6,659 bases of DNA, taken from NCBI GenBank assembly GCA_964389375.1, contig CAYMDP010000079.1, positions 1-6,659 of the forward strand, given 5' to 3'. Of this stretch, positions 5,914 through 6,659 are shown piece after piece. How positions within the stretch are numbered: position 1 is the first letter of the stretch; every line of letters begins with the position of its first letter. Under the pieces are notes generated by a model. It was not told the DNA's origin and searched no databases. It saw only the letters and a list, made by a program, of their open reading frames with translations. This DNA comes from CAYMDP01 sp964389375 (GTDB lineage: Bacteria > Bdellovibrionota > Bdellovibrionia > Bdellovibrionales > UBA1609). The translations under genes and the position numbers were made by a program.

Positions 5914-6654
5914 CTAATTTTTTTTAAGCCAGTTCCAGTTTTGTGCGCCAATCAGGACGCAAAGTATGGGAATTCCCATTGCGAAGGCAGAAATCGTTCG
6001 GGTCTCCATCGGGTAGCCGTACATCATTTGAAAAAGCATCCAGCAAGCGTATATAAAAACAGGAATAAGAGCGTGCCACACAGAGAAGGTCTGTGGAACT
6101 TTGGGCTTTTTGCTTGCAAGAAATAGGCGGAAAATAAGCGTAATCAAGAATGAAACTCCAAGCCAGCCAAAAAATCCGTGAATAGTTTGGCCAAACCACC
6201 AACCATCTGTTTCGGTCATAATCCATGCCTTGACGACATAAACCATATAGGGATCTGCCGCGAGATCGTAAGCAGTCACGAGCATGGCGACGAAAAAAGA
6301 CATCTGAATGTGATTCCACAGACTTGTCGATGAATCGACAGGGTTTCGCCAGATCATCAGGTTGGCCATAACGTAGGCGATATAGACTAAATTAAACCAC
6401 ATAAAGGGGATGACGATGGGGATTCCTAAGATCTGCGGAGTCAAAACATCCGTAAAGTAATAGCCACCAAAAACCCATCCGGTCCGGGTTCCGACAAATT
6501 CGGCGATGAATCCCACGATTAAAGAGATAAGTATAAAAACCGAACTCTCTTTAAAGCCAAATAAGTGAGCGGCACTGGCCCAGCAGGTAAAAAACATAAT
6601 CGCTGAGACAACAAACATCGATGTCGTTGTAATATTTAAACTTGAGATCCCCAT
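5914..6654 (-). CDS. carotenoid biosynthesis membrane protein, CruF-like (DUF422 family)
   Basis: The 246-aa integral membrane protein has about seven hydrophobic segments (about 12-31, 37-54, 76-101, 114-132, 153-179, 192-211, 219-237). Family motifs are clear: EFVGTRTGWVFGGYYF (52-67), LGIPIVIPFMWFNLVYIAYVMA (76-97), the acidic TAYDLAADPYMV (127-138) and the IHGFFGWLG loop (158-166). Relatives include CruF, the carotenoid 1',2'-hydratase of cyanobacteria and Deinococcus, and C50 carotenoid hydratases of haloarchaea. Asp130 and Asp134 lie in the conserved acidic motif. The product would sit in the inner membrane and add water to the end of an acyclic or C50 carotenoid; the exact substrate cannot be read from sequence. 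Length is near the family norm. The ATG at 6654 fits a hydrophobic N terminus, but the frame stays open to the window edge, so an upstream start is possible. The frame ends through an A8 run (5918-5925 on the opposite strand) encoding the lysines. Confidence 0.82.
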   Translation of the reverse strand: MGISSLNITTTSMFVVSAIMFFTCWASAAHLFGFKESSVFILISLIVGFIAEFVGTRTGWVFGGYYFTDVLTPQILGIPIVIPFMWFNLVYIAYVMANLMIWRNPVDSSTSLWNHIQMSFFVAMLVTAYDLAADPYMVYVVKAWIMTETDGWWFGQTIHGFFGWLGVSFLITLIFRLFLASKKPKVPQTFSVWHALIPVFIYACWMLFQMMYGYPMETRTISAFAMGIPILCVLIGAQNWNWLKKN

Positions 6655-6659
6655 GCTCA

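Noticed and set aside
1..6659. CRISPR arrays, insertion sequences, riboswitches or toxin-antitoxin pairs
   Set aside because: No regularly spaced repeats, transposase frames, terminal inverted repeats or recognisable aptamer cores were seen anywhere in the window.

Overview
The window carries two tRNA genes, one LPS-core sugar gene and two runs of minus-strand genes. GmhA (needed for ADP-heptose and LPS inner core) and the Sec-type signal peptides point to a Gram-negative bacterium. The moderate GC content, the non-ATG starts (TTG twice, GTG once) and the mix of GmhA, a CruF-like protein and an exported J-domain protein would fit a Bdellovibrio-like or delta-proteobacterial lineage. That placement is an impression, not a demonstrated assignment.

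Layout. A tRNA-Arg(ACG), cut by the left edge, lies on the minus strand (1-60). gmhA diverges from it on the plus strand (204-794) and is followed by a complete tRNA-Ser(GCT) with encoded CCA (875-967). Positions 968-1157 hold no convincing gene; ORFs called there read through the tRNA. Everything to the right is on the minus strand.

Run A (2998 down to 1158) is an overlapping pair: an exported J-domain protein (TTG start, HPD motif) and an exported cysteine peptidase-like protein of the C39/papain fold. The second start lies 22 nt inside the end of the first gene. No promoter or terminator is convincing in the 176-nt gap upstream (2999-3174).

Run B (6654 down to 3175) is a tightly packed series. 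It holds a CruF-like carotenoid biosynthesis membrane protein, a heme oxygenase-type protein of the DUF2236/MpaB/Lcp rubber-oxygenase family, a small membrane-anchored protein apparently split into two pieces by an in-frame TAA, and a multi-spanning HTTM/gamma-carboxylase-like membrane protein.

How the genes may work together. GmhA is ordinary envelope housekeeping. In run B, a carotenoid-modifying membrane enzyme sits 14 nt from an oxygenase whose characterised relatives cleave isoprenoid double bonds, so an isoprenoid or carotenoid tailoring pathway is the most economical reading. The HTTM protein and its split partner form a second module, possibly cotranscribed. Run A looks like an envelope protein-handling pair, but its substrate and the role of a J domain outside the cytoplasm are unknown.
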